Shown here piece after piece: positions 37,190-48,208 of a stretch of 64,000 nt of DNA. How positions within the stretch are numbered: position 1 is the first letter of the stretch; each line of letters opens with the position of its first letter. Where the stretch lies: the NCBI GenBank assembly GCA_001692895.1, contig KV748176.1, positions 5,299,092 through 5,363,091 of the forward strand, given 5' to 3'. The translations under genes were made by a program, and so were the position numbers. The stretch is from Cenococcum geophilum 1.58. Taxonomy: Eukaryota > Ascomycota > Dothideomycetes > Gloniales > Gloniaceae. The notes under the pieces were generated by a model. It was not told where the DNA came from, did not search any database, and worked only from the letters and a program-made list of their open reading frames with translations.

Positions 37190-37925
37190 TGCCGCCGCTC
37201 TAGATATACTTAGAGGAGCTAGCTATATCCTACGCGGAGAGGATATAAAAGGGGCCTATAAGAGAGCATATTAAAAGGGAATGCAATACTATACGGGCTA
37301 CAATAGCCTATTAGTACTAGCTCCGGCCTAGAATAAAGCTATTAATACGGCCTACTAGAAGGGATAAGCTTAAGAGGATAGCGGCTGCTATCTTAGGGAT
37401 AGATATACGGCCGGCAGATCTATCTAAAGCCTAGTATAGGAAGAGCAGAAGGGCCAAGGTATAAGAGACATTTAAAAAGCGGTGGAAAAGGGAGTGGGGA
37501 AAATACTAAAGCACACTTACCTATAGTACGACGGCCTAGGCTAAGCCATAGAGTAAGGTCTTTAAACGCTACACGAGGTTTACTAAGGTAGAGAGCACAA
37601 TTAACACGCTACTTAGAATTAAGTATATAGGGCTTAATAGATACCTTTACTACCGAAAAGTATTAAGGCACCTAACTCCGGCCTGCCTATGCGGCTATAA
37701 CTAATAATTAATAATATACATAGTAGTATTCTACTCTAGGCACGCTGCTAGCCAGGTAGAAATATATTGCTATACTAAAACGTCCTTATATAGAGAGCTT
37801 CTAGCTAAGCTAAAAAGCTACTAAGGCGGTTATAGACTAGTCCATATAGATAAACCTTTTATTATACCTCTTACTAGCTAAAGAGCTAACTAGGGCAATA
37901 AAAGGAGGCCAAAAAGTACTCTAAG
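37190..37925 (+). pseudogene. LINE ORF2 C-terminal fragment
   Basis: The plus strand reads the conserved tail that follows RNase H in fungal LINEs: KAVEKGVGK, LLRIKYIGLNRYLYYRKV at about 37,610-37,665, then a Cys motif ACLCGY at about 37,680. Reverse transcriptase and endonuclease are missing, as expected of a 5'-truncated LINE insertion. Confidence 0.7.
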
Positions 37926-37989
37926 AGGAGGAAAACCGTAAAGTATAGCAAACTATAGTAATATGGCGGCAATTTACCATATATAGCGG

Positions 37990-38172
37990 CAATTTGCTAA
38001 ATATAGCAGAATATTATAGGTATGGCAGAACCTAGCAGAAACTAGTAGAACTTAACGATATAGCAGAATTTGGTAGAACTTAGCAATTTAGCAAGTTAGT
38101 AGAATTTGGCAGAATCTGGCAGAATTTAGCAAGTTGGCAGAATTTAACAGAATTTAGCAAGTTGGCAGAACT
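37990..38172 (+). repeat. TGGCAGAATT-type array
   Basis: Irregular units around TTGGCAGAATTTAGCAAG, the same motif as in element W at 23,828-24,011. It is cut at 38,173 by the Crypton-like element and a last unit (TTGGCAGAATC) remains at 41,991. Confidence 0.8.
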
Positions 38173-38454
38173 TGTCACCCGTTCTCATGTCCCTGCGCGC
38201 TTTAACGTTCTTAACCCGTGCTTACGTTTATCTCAAGACACCTATCACATATCTAGGGGGGTCATTTGGCGCGGTTACGACCCGGGTTAATACGAGGTTA
38301 GGGCCACCCCTACTAATAACGCGCCCGACCCCGCACTCGGTCGCGCAGCAACCGCCCCCAAGTACCCTCGCACGCGATTTTAGGCGAAAAGGTACACAAT
38401 TTAAGTTTAATCAGTACTTCTAGGCGGTCGCGTAATATTGCTCTAAATTTAAAA

Positions 38455-38790
38455 TACCTACACTACAGTAACCGAGACGCCTTAATATAGGACTATACTC
38501 TAGTAACCAAGACGTCTCAATATAGGACTGCACTATGGTCACTATAGTCCTATATTAAGGCGTCTCGGTCGCTATAGTACAGTTATATATTAAGGCGTCT
38601 CAGTTACTACAGTTATACATTAAGGCGTCTTGGTTACTGCAGTACAGTCCTATATTAAGACGTCTCAGTTATTAGTATAGTTTTATATTAAGACGTCTTA
38701 GTTACCGTAGTGCATTTGTATATAGAGGTGTCTCGGTTAGTTACCGTAGTGCAGTTATATATTAAGGCGTCTTAGTTACTGTAGTAAAAT
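38455..38790 (+). repeat. Minisatellite with an orientation switch
   Basis: Units of about 36-40 bp around TATATTAAGGCGTCTCGGTT. The first two (to about 38,535) are in the inverse orientation and the remaining seven are forward, so the switch point forms a palindrome. Confidence 0.85.
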
Positions 38791-38799
38791 AACTATTTA

Positions 38800-41510
38800 G
38801 ATATTCTTATAAAGCCAATCTAAAGAATGCCAACCTCGTAGCTATTCTAGCTGGTTAATAGCCTATCTCTCGTCTCTCACCGTACTATCTTCTACGCGCT
38901 GTTTTATATCCTTAATTATCCTACGGCAACGGCTGTAGAACATAGCCTTGCTATTAACCCGCTAGCGCGCCCCCTAGCAGTAATTAAGAGCTTTAATTAA
39001 CGGCCTATTTGCTAGCCCTAAAGTCTACTAAAGTCTACTTAGCCTAAAGCTAGAATACTAAATTACCGCCCTAGAGTATCTTATATTTCCTTAGCGGCGC
39101 CTATAGGTTAAGAATAAATAGAAAAGGTTAAGCGTTAGCTTGCGGCAGCTATAGCGGGGGTATAGTAGAAGCTTGCGGTAGCTGTGGCGGGGGTATAATA
39201 GAAGCTTACGGCAGCTGCTATAGGGGTATAGTAGATGTTATAGTAGATATTATAATAGACGGCTAAGTAGGCTCTACAGCGGTAGATAGTTAAGGACCCC
39301 TTAGTATCTCTATAGGGGTCGGATATATAGAAGAGGGTTTATCTAAAGACGGAATCTAGCCGTTAACGCGTTTAGGAACAAACGCGGGTATAGGTATAGA
39401 TACGGGTGTAGGTATAAATACGGGTACGGGGCCGTCTAAAGACGGCTATATGGACTCTATAGGCCCTATCTAGATACCTATCTTCCCTTATTAGATCTAT
39501 ATAGGTGCAAATAATGCTAATAACCTTTTTATCTCGCTAAGGCGTTCTAAGATTATCTATACGCGTAATTAAACCCCCTTTATCTCTAAGATCGCGGCCT
39601 TATATTTTAACTTAGCTATAGCCTTATAAGCAGGCCAGTATTTCTATATTATTATCTTATCTAGTATAACTACGCTAGCTAGTAAGCTTTTTACCTACGT
39701 AATAAACCTCTAGTACTCCTTATAGCTAAAGAGGGAGTCCTTCTATAGAGGGTAGAGTGGGAACTACTTGCGTAAAATTACTAAGTCCTATAATAGGATT
39801 ACCCTAAGCGCGCGGAGGAGGCGTAGAAATCCTAAGCCTATAAGGTTAAGCCGTACGACCTTATTATTTACCCTCTCTAAGTAGTAGGTCTCTATACATT
39901 TTAGCTAGATATTAGTCTTAGGCCATATCTTTAAATAGAGTACCTTCTCTGGCACCTCCCGTGCGCGGGGAAGAAAGTAGCCCTTTCCTTCCTTTAGGAA
40001 GCTAGTAATTAACCGCATAAATATACGGAGTAGGTAGCTAAGGTAGGCTCCCGTCATCACGTTTATATTCTAGCGTCCAGCCTATCTAATTTGGGTCTCC
40101 TTAACGCCGCTAAGCTTAGTATACCGGACGCTCTGCTTACGGGCGCTATAGGTTTTCTCTTTTAAATAAATCCCTACCCCTTAGAACATCTTTTTATTCT
40201 ATTTAAACTACATATAATAGCTTAACGGCCGTTACGGTACTTTAATACTGCTAAGAAAGACGTATAGGTTATAGTAGTCCTCTAGCTACCGAAAGGATAG
40301 AAAGCTTTTAGCGCCATTCTTACCCTAGCGGTTAAAGAAGTAAAAGGCTATTGTAGAGAAAGGGCAGAGGATAGGGTTAGTATTGCGTATACAGCCTATA
40401 TACTTAACCTTGCCGTGCTAATTCTGCTTCCCCTATATTATTAACATAATTATATATAGCGCTAACTTGTCTAGTTTAGGCCCTTTATTCTCTAGTTTAA
40501 TAAGGATAAGATTAGCAAGCTAAACGTCCCGTCTACTTTTACCCTAGGTAATAGTAGTATAGCCTAAAGAACGGGTTAGAAAATGGTAGCTATATAAACT
40601 AAATAGGGTATATACAAACCTAATAAATACTTAGCTGCAGTTTAAAGGTAAAACTTAATTAAGCCTAGCTTCTTAAAACCTATCTCCTAATACTAAGTAA
40701 TTGCCTTTTTAAGCCCTTTAATNTTATAGCNNNTAGTAATTATAAATAGGCCTTAATTAATAAAGTTAACGCGTTAAATCTGGTCCTTATTACGGCGGAT
40801 ACTATCTAGTACCACTAAGAGCTTCGCCCCCTATAGCGGCTATAAGGTCTTACCTTCTGACTACTATATATAGAGCTTAGTAATAGCGGAGACGTAGCTA
40901 TTTATAACTAAGTATTGGACCGTTTTGTTAAATAGGGCGTCTAGGGCCTCCTTATCCTATATCTCTTCCTCCTTTATAGCTTCCTCCTCTACGGCTACAG
41001 CTGCCCCTACGGCTGCCTTTCCCCCTAGTAGCCCTCCTACGGTGGTCTTCTGCCTCTTCTTTACCCGCTTACCATCTTTTTATATCTCTTTCTGTTTTAG
41101 CTTCCGTCTTTAATAGCCAGCGGCCCGCGATTCTTAATTAATAACTTACTACTCTAAAAATAAGCAAAGCTTATCTTCCGTTACCTAGGCGCCATCTATA
41201 TTACCTTCCAATCTCGCGCATTAGTCTTCCCACTTTTTCTACTTTAGCTTATACGCCCTTATAGTATTCTTTAAGCGCTAGGCCTTATAAATATCCTATA
41301 GCTGTGCTATCTAGGCCTTGAATTTATTCTGGAGGAGGCTATAGGGGGAGGAAGCTAGGGGGGCTTCCGTAGTAGACTATAGGGTAAGAAGATTCTTAAG
41401 AGACTCTATATCCGCAAGAGGTAAGGGGGTAGACGCGTAAGCGCGGCATGGGTAAATAAAGCTACCGAACGCGTAAATATTAATAAAGAAGGAAAAGAAG
41501 AGGGCTCTAT
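38800..41510 (-). pseudogene. Crypton-like tyrosine recombinase with GCR1_C-type DNA-binding tail (dead)
   Basis: Crypton recombinases cut and join DNA with Arg-His-Arg-Tyr residues. On the minus strand the N-terminal part has a Lys/Glu/Ala-rich stretch at about 41,100-40,930, then GAKLLVVLDSIRRNKDQIRR (about 40,800). The catalytic part is around 40,130-40,040, with VKETQIRQAGRQN and VMTGAYLSYLLR (Tyr in place). FLRLLRALRVILLQDL follows at about 39,810. A Pro/Ala linker with three 36 bp repeats lies at 39,130-39,230. The tail at 39,010-38,800 (RQRVNSKAMFYSRCRRIIKD) fits the GCR1_C fold. N bases occur at 40,723-40,733. Stops throughout. Confidence 0.75.
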
Positions 41511-41993
41511 ATTATAGAATTAGAATTATAGTAGGCCTTTCTATATAAAATCAGAAGCCCCGCGCAAGCCAGGAGCTAGCGCAGGCACGAAAATAGTAAA
41601 GGGTTGGAAAATAGGTTTGTCGAGGCAACGGTGAGGTCGATAGCGCGCGACGAGGACCTTTATACTAACCTAGTACTAACCTAGGCCTTAAAAACGCGTC
41701 CAAAAAGTAGGGGCCACCACCAAAGGGGGGGGGTAATATTTAAACGATATGTCGCAGACCTTAGGGGGTCGTGCGTAACCCGAGGTTACGCCAAGCTTAA
41801 CCCGGACCTCCGATACCTACGCATATACCCCTACAACCCCTATTTATACCCGTACCTAATATACGAAAACTCTTCTTCTTTATCTAAATGTCTTTATATT
41901 AACTACGCATAGTTACGCGTACGTAGCCTTCTTTAATTACTACCCCGTTTAGTACATTGTATTCTAGCTCGTGCCCACTTCCGTAATAACTTG

Positions 41994-42606
41994 GCAGAAT
42001 CTAGTAGGTAACGCGCCCTAGCACCGTTATAGCTACAGAGCCGCGTATAACGATGTAGATGGTGGTGTACGTAATATACGTCAAACCCCTATAAAACTCC
42101 CTTTTATTCCCCCCCTAAAATTCTACACTACTAGCCTAGCGGGCCGCTAGCCTACGCCCTACTTAGATAACTAAAGCAGCTAGGAACGGAACCTAGGCTT
42201 TAGCTATATACCCTACCGGACAGACCCAGGAGTACGTATTAAGATGGTTTTTCTATAGCGCCTTAAGGAGACGTCTACTCGTGCTTAGTAGCTACTAATT
42301 ATAAGAGAGGCTATATAGGCCGTATAACAGAAGGAGAGGTTTTATCCGGCCCTAGCTATATTCCTCCCCTATCGGTTCGTCTTTATACCTGGGCTATTAC
42401 CTACCCTTATTACCATATCGTCCTCTTCCATCAACTCTCCTTATGACTTATGCTCGGCTTGCCTACTCCCTACTATACACCCTAATAATGTACCTTACAA
42501 TTTCCCTCTTATATATGCGTATATATATATATATATATATATACCTATATAGACCCGCTATATAGACCCTAACGGGAACCGCAATAGCGTAATTAAATAT
42601 CTTATC
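41994..42606. other. Non-coding right end of the composite insertion
   Basis: RIPed DNA of mixed GC content. It contains a TA microsatellite at about 42,520-42,543. No gene recognised. The right boundary is at the resumption of the captain gene (CTTAATGCAGCA). Confidence 0.5.
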
Positions 42607-43440
42607 TTAATGCAGCACATTGATATTTAAATATTCTTAAAGAATTACTTTCTATAATATGTTAATATAAATATATAGACAACTACTTAAGGCCTAAATC
42701 CTTAGAAAAAGTTAATAAAAGTAGCATAATAAATTAATTGATTGATTGATCTATAGTAGCTACAATATTTAACAATAGAACAATCCTTATTAGTAAATAA
42801 GAACCCGCGTATTTATATTTTAATTAAAATTCAAAATAATTTATAAGGCAGACTTAAGAGCAAAGCCATAAGGAATAAAAAATACTAAATATTTAGCTAG
42901 GAAATTATAAATAAAAGGTAATATTAAAAAGAATTAGGACAATAAATAGGCTATAATTAATATTAAGCGGCAACTTTCTAAGGTTAAATTTAGCAAAGAT
43001 ATTAAAGCAACTTTAGAATCTAGTAATAATAAATTAGTTAAATATAAATACCTTATTAAAGTAATTATAATGCTTTTTAGCATATTATTAAAAAAATAAG
43101 ATATATAAACGCAATAATGCCATTAATATAGTTGCAAATTACTGTAATATTAAGGAAGGTAGAGTATATTAGCAGAATTATTACTAAAGATGGTTTAGGA
43201 TAAATATTGCCCTTAGCAAAATTAAAATTAAAGAAGATACTAAGATTTTAGAAGCAGCTAAGGTGCTAAAGAGGGCAAAGTTATCCCTATATAAGGAGAA
43301 AAGACTAAAAATATACTTTATCTATTTTGGGAATAAAAGGCTCCCAATTAGTAGGTGTATATATTGGTTTTATACTCTAACTGCTTTTATAGAGTATTTC
43401 TAAAATATATATTTCTTTAAACTCCTATAGTAGAGTAAGA
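42607..43440 (+). pseudogene. DUF3435 captain-like relic, copy 2, C-terminal part
   Basis: Collinear with copy 1 from about 16,090 down to 15,255. It includes the segment after the catalytic region and the C-terminal finger-like end, and the stop falls at the homologous position (43,438-43,440). Homology continues through the 3' region to the GGGGTAAGG repeat at 43,655-43,675, as in copy 1. Confidence 0.78.
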
Positions 43441-43654
43441 TTAAATATAACGTTTATAAAGTAACCCTTAAGTATAAAATGCATCTTTAAATCTATGCGT
43501 TTAGTAAATATGGGACCTTTTCTTAGTTACTGCGCATTTATTTTAACATTCTTTTATTACTTTTTATTTTATTAGTCTGTTATTATCTAATCCTATTTTA
43601 GTATTTAATAAAATAGATGCAATAACTAGGATTTTGTAATTTGTCCGGGGGGCG

Positions 43655-43680
43655 AGGGGTAAGGGGTAAGGTAAGGGTGG
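43655..43680 (+). repeat. GGGGTAAGG repeat downstream of captain copy 2
   Basis: The short counterpart, in the captain's own orientation, of the array at 14,935-15,035. The two copies end in the same motif, so this may be near the element boundary. Confidence 0.6.
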
Positions 43681-44890
43681 CTAATGGGGATATAGAATGC
43701 AAGGTAATCTAAGACTCCTTTCTGAGACTCCTTTGGATTTCTTTAGTCCGTGTATATCGGTGCAAATCATTTGCCGATGCCTCGCGATGGCCCGCATGAG
43801 GCGATTTGCAACCGAACGTGCCCTTAGCTTTAAGTGTTGAAAGCTAAATAGGGCCTAGTTTAGGGGTTCTATAGGGGGGGTCCCTCCCCTATATAAATGG
43901 CCTAGATCCTCATCAATTTGATCTTAGCATGGGTTCGAACACTAAATAAGTGGAGAACAATGCCGGGAACAGAAGAGATTGTGCATGTTCAGAGTAATGA
44001 GTTAGAATATAGCGTTAAAGATATCTGGAGGATTGGCAGCTACTCCACCAACAATAGTAGCTGGGGCCCCAATAGTGCTTAATAGGAATGTCGCGAGGAC
44101 TGGGATTAAGGATGGCTTTATAGTGACGTTATAAAACAAATATCATAAGCTAAGAGAGTGACTGGGTTAGAAGTGTAAGAACTGAATAGGGTATAAATTA
44201 GACTGAGCTACGTAGTGTAATAGTGAGAGAGGATAGTTGTTGGCGGGATTTTATATACGGATTAGGGGCCTTTGCCTAGATTCACCTTCAAGACCGCCTA
44301 AAATGATGGCGAATCAATGGGCTGTGGTAGGGTAAGGCTGTAGTAATATTAATGTATAAACCGGAGGAATCCTGCCGATGTCAATAATTAAATCGTTTAA
44401 AGTCGATTCTTGGTATATTTAGGTAACGCAATAATTAACTATTGAGGGGCCTGTATTGTAAGCTATTTATAAAGTCTCTAGGTGGCAAGTCGTTGTTATA
44501 TTTTTACGGAAATGCCAAAAAGGAAAAAGGTATATCTTAGCATTGTTTACTTCCTAGGCCGCCTCGGATAATTATTTAAGTTAAAATACCACCATAAATG
44601 GAGTAAAGGAGGATTAGGATTTGGGTAATAAAGAAATTTATAGTAATGTTAGCGCCGTAAAAGGCAATATATTAGTAAATATGGGACAAAAGTATAAACT
44701 AAGATGTGATATATGCCTAGTGTCTCTCTAAAGATGCTAACTAATAAGAATAAATAACGGCTTCCTAAACTATACTTTTACCTAATCTTTCTAGATACCT
44801 AAAGCATAAGTAATATATTAGGCATTTTTCGCCAGTTATAGGAGGAGATTTGAGAGGCCATTTATAATAGCAACTTGGTATAGTTGTGGT
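43681..44890. other. Less RIPed stretch; possible small secreted-protein relic
   Basis: CA/TG content is higher than to the left. A minus-strand frame at about 44,131-44,010 starts at ATA (a likely RIPed ATG). It reads a signal-peptide-like segment KPSLIPVLATFLLSTIGA, then PATIVGGVAANPPDIFNAIF, and meets TAA (a likely RIPed CAA). The context TCCCCTATATAAATGG at 43,893-43,908 looks like a TATA box but its gene is unclear. A hairpin with GCCTC/GAGGC arms lies at 43,770-43,800. None of these is secure. Confidence 0.3.
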
Positions 44891-45300
44891 TGGGGTAAGA
44901 ATAAATTATATCGTACGTGCATTTTCTAACACTGTCTTGACCTTCTCCTTAATCTCCATTAATCTTATATACGATATACGCAGTAGCAGGTACAATTTCC
45001 TCTCTTTATCTAGCTCTCTAAGATACCAATTAGTTAAAGGGACTATACTTAGTTTAATTATGTCCTAATATAAGAACTCCGTTTTGTAATTTATAAGCTA
45101 GTACTTAATTAAAACTTTTTCTCTTTCTGTATATCTGATCTAAGGCCAGATTTAATAATATTCGGCTCTTCTATAATATAATTAACAAAGTTATTAGTAT
45201 ACGGAATGGTTTTATAAAGTCTGTTGTATATATTAATACCTTTAAGGGGTATTTTATGGAGATACTAGGTCTAATAATAAATATTTCGCCTATTTAATGG
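44891..45300 (-). pseudogene. Unrecognised RIPed host-type coding relic
   Basis: The minus strand reads, in two frames separated by a shift, PYTNNFVNYIIEEPNIIKSG (about 45,190) and NWYLRELDKERKLYLLLR then LMEIKEKVKTVLENA (about 45,020-44,910). The charged helical composition and the mild RIP damage resemble the neighbouring host-gene relics. I cannot name the family. It lies downstream of the SSN3 relic on the same strand. Confidence 0.35.
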
Positions 45301-45703
45301 AAGTTGGGGAGGGGTCTAATAAGAGTATTTAGTATGATCGAATAACTAAGAACCTCCGACTATACGTATATTTCTAACTAGGAAGTATTAAAGCCTAGTT
45401 ACAATTGGGCTATTAGGGGTGACTAGGATTGCTTAAGTCTCTTCTCTTTTCTTTTGCTGTGATTTTGAATTTAATATATAGAGTGTTAAATCTTTCCACA
45501 AAGCTGGCTCTATCTATCGCTGTCTTAATAGCTAGAAATATAGTGGCTTTGTTAGTATAGGGTATGCTAACTGTCTATATAGGCTATCTTAATAGGTGGC
45601 GAATATGGGTGTTAGGAAAATTCGGCTTTTAGATTAAAACTAAGCTAGACGCGATAAGGATATAGATCTTTAGTATTAGATAGAGAGCTTAAATAGACTA
45701 TAT

Positions 45704-47040
45704 TTAGCCTTCCTTAAGTCTCTTTACGGGTCTACCTATAAGTAAATTATCTGGTAATCTACTTCTCTTTATGCCTAGTAAGCTTGACGTCTGGATATTA
45801 TTATCTTCCTAACTTACTTGGCGATACGGGTATTTGATTATAGATCCCTTAAAGTAATTTTCTAAGGGTCTTTCCCTATAAGTAGAGAAGTAAGGATAAT
45901 AAAGAGCTTACTTAGCAGTTAGGCGTTTTTAAGGATTATACTCTAGAAGACCGTTAAGTAGCGAGAGACCTTTAGAACCCAAAGTGGTACCTAATTGGCC
46001 GGCTAGATACTGGTTAGTCTTAAGGCATTAATAGTACTATTGCTCTAAGCCTATAGGACGATATATTTGTAGATTTCTAGCGGAGAGTAAGCCTAGTTAA
46101 CTAAATTCGGGCATTGCTAATAATAAGGGCTACCGCTCTTTGCTTAGCATACTAAGGATCTTTATAATCTTTTATATCTAATTTCGCTAAAAAGGAACGG
46201 TTTTTTTGCTGTCTATCTTAGCTTCTTTACCCTTAAAGATCGGCCTAAGTAATAATAACTCTGCAAAAATATATCTAATAGCCTATAGGTTAATAGTGGG
46301 AGTATAATACCTGCTTTTAAGGAGTAGTTCTAGTGCTTGGTATTAAATAGTTATAATAACCTTGTCGCCAGTAAAGAGAGAATAAAAAGGTTTATAGAAT
46401 AATTAAGTAAGGCTAAGATCTCTAATTTTTACTTTCCCTACGCTCGTAACTATAATATTGGCTGGTTTAAGATCTTAATATATAACCTAGTTTTTATATA
46501 GGTATACTAAGCCCTAAAGGAGCTAGTATAAGATAGATTTAATAGTCCGTGCGGGAATTGCGTGCTATTAAGGCTAATTATAATAATAAATAATTTAAAG
46601 TAAATTGTGCTCTATATATTTAAAAATAATAAAAATATACTTATCTTTAAGGATTATCTCAACGGTATAAACTATATTGGGGTGGGATAGTTTAGTATAA
46701 AGTGCCATTTTACGGATTGCTGACTAGGAAATTCCTATATACTAAATTTTACCTTTTTTATTTGGCTTAAACCTAAGGCTAGTTAGATAACGTGGCAAGG
46801 CAATAGTTAAAATACTTACTTCTTAATAGCAAACTCTCCAACCTAGCTATTTTTGCCCTAGGCCTTATATACCCGGCTATACGTGCTACTGCTAATAAAG
46901 CCGATAATCTTATATTGTTTATTTACACGTTTTTTGCTAGAGTATCCTCTAGATAATATAGCTTAAGAGGAGTCTAATAGGTCTAACGAATGGAGGGAAA
47001 ATTATATTAGCGAAAGAATAGTAAATAAGGTCTAGAAAGA
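45704..47040 (-). pseudogene. ssn3: RIPed copy of Mediator cyclin-dependent kinase 8 (SSN3/SRB10)
   Basis: SSN3/CDK8 is the kinase of the Mediator CDK8 module in the nucleus. The minus strand reads the N-lobe YKIIGFISSSTYSRVYKA (Gly loop, two Gly to Ser), then EFAIKK with the ATP Lys. A 47 bp intron follows at 46,773-46,819 (GTAAGT...TTAG) that joins KK to FKPNKKGK in frame. Then come IGISQSAIRKMALYTKLSHP (PSTAIRE-like helix), YLILAP/LLQGLVYLYKN, LKPANIIVTSVGKVKI, LFTGDKVIITI and GRSLRVKKLR. The C-terminal LLEYNPQKRLTAK, YPYRQVSQEDNNIQTSSL and LPDNLLIGRPVKRLKEG end at a stop at 45,704-45,706. The HRD His and several residues are lost to TpA changes. Coverage is nearly full length, so this was a whole-gene copy. 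Confidence 0.9.
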
Positions 47041-48208
47041 ATATAGAATAAAAGGCATCTAATAAAAGCGGAAAAAAGTTTATATAAGCGTGAAGGCTAA
47101 AAACTTAAGTCTAAGGAGCGATCTTAAGATTTTTAAAGCTGGTAGTTAAGAGAGGGGCAGGTCCGTATTTCCGCTTTAACTATAACCGTTTATAGTAAAA
47201 AGGAAGCGCGGAAAGGCAGTATGTAAGAGCGGAAAATAATAGGTAGAGTGTTAATAAGGAAGGCATTAGCCTGTAATAATACCGACTATTAAATATAGTA
47301 TAAACACTACTTTTAAGCGTCTAAGTTTAGGCAGCTTAGGAGGCGGAGGCCGCTAAGGGAGGCCTACCCGCGGAGGATAGAGGATTGGTTAATAGATAAT
47401 TTATCTCGTATCTATAGCCTACGGGACATCTAATTGGTAGAGAAAATTTATAGGAAACTTAGATTAAGGAGCGATAAAGCTAAAGACTTAAGGCCTAAGG
47501 CCCCGGGGAAGGCGGATAAGATTAGCGCCCACTTTAATATAGGAGCCGCGACGCAAGCGATGCGATACTTAGAAAGATACCTAGCTTAAGAGTTGTAGAA
47601 CTAACAGAGTGTATATATATAAAATAGAGTAGATATATTGCAAGACGAGTCTAGCTAATGCTATAGAAGATGCCTCTTTAGCCGCATGGTCTGGAAGAGC
47701 CGCAGACAGCGTATAGTAGAGAGCTACACCAAATCTGGAGCAGTGGTTAAAGCTCTTCGGGACCCAGACCTGTTAATCGCTTAAACCATCTTCCACACAC
47801 TCTCCCGCTTAAACGCTCTAGCTTAAACGCTCCTGCATACGTGGTTTTTTGGAGAACACCGTTGCTATACGCTAGCCCCGTTCTCGGCTGCCTTAGTCCT
47901 TAGGCTGCAAACTCGGCATCCGAATTACCGTGGCATAGTCTATTGCGTCAGTTCCTCCAAATCCCACCCTCGCGGCCAACTCCGACAACATCGCCAACAA
48001 CTCACACTATGCGCTAGAGGTCCCCGCAAAGTCGCCGCTGGTTCTACTTAATAATAACGACGTAAAAAGCATTATATGCCTATAATAGCCATTACTTGTG
48101 GTTAAAAGACAGCGTGTAAAGGTATATATTACTCGCTATATTTAATTTTATTATATTTTCCTATACGCGTAGCTGTTTTAATATCGTGCATCTATATAAT
48201 TGGCTAAG
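47041..48208. other. Divergent intergenic region between SSN3 and transporter relics
   Basis: About 1.2 kb separates two head-to-head gene relics, so it should hold both former promoters. The right half (47,700-48,050) keeps more CA/TG and GC than its surroundings. No open frame was recognised. Confidence 0.5.

Larger units (their letters stand above)
38175..41987 (-). mobile_element. Crypton-like element inserted in TGGCAGAA array
   Basis: Both edges carry AACTTG (38,169-38,174 and 41,988-41,993) within TGGCAGAA sequence, so about 3.8 kb seems inserted there. The only gene is a tyrosine recombinase with a GCR1_C-like tail on the minus strand. A GC-richer terminal block (38,175-38,440) and a minisatellite lie at its 3' side. 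The 83-codon frame at 38,172-38,423 reads oddly and is probably not a gene. Confidence 0.6.
37181..42606. mobile_element. Composite insertion splitting captain copy 2
   Basis: Alignment to copy 1 shows uninterrupted gene sequence where copy 2 has these ~5.4 kb, so they are inserted. The left edge carries CTTAATAAT and the right edge CTTAATGCAG, suggesting a short target duplication (TAAT). Inside are a LINE 3' fragment, a TGGCAGAA array, a Crypton-like element and further non-coding DNA. A 5'-truncated LINE later hit by a Crypton-like element would explain the order. Confidence 0.6.

Noticed and set aside
38172-38423. 83-codon ORF in a GC-rich patch
   Set aside because: It begins exactly at an element junction, has no recognisable domain and lies in what seems to be the terminal non-coding block of the Crypton-like element.
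43925-43945. GGTTCGAA box suggesting a tRNA gene
   Set aside because: No acceptor stem, D-arm or anticodon arm can be folded around it.
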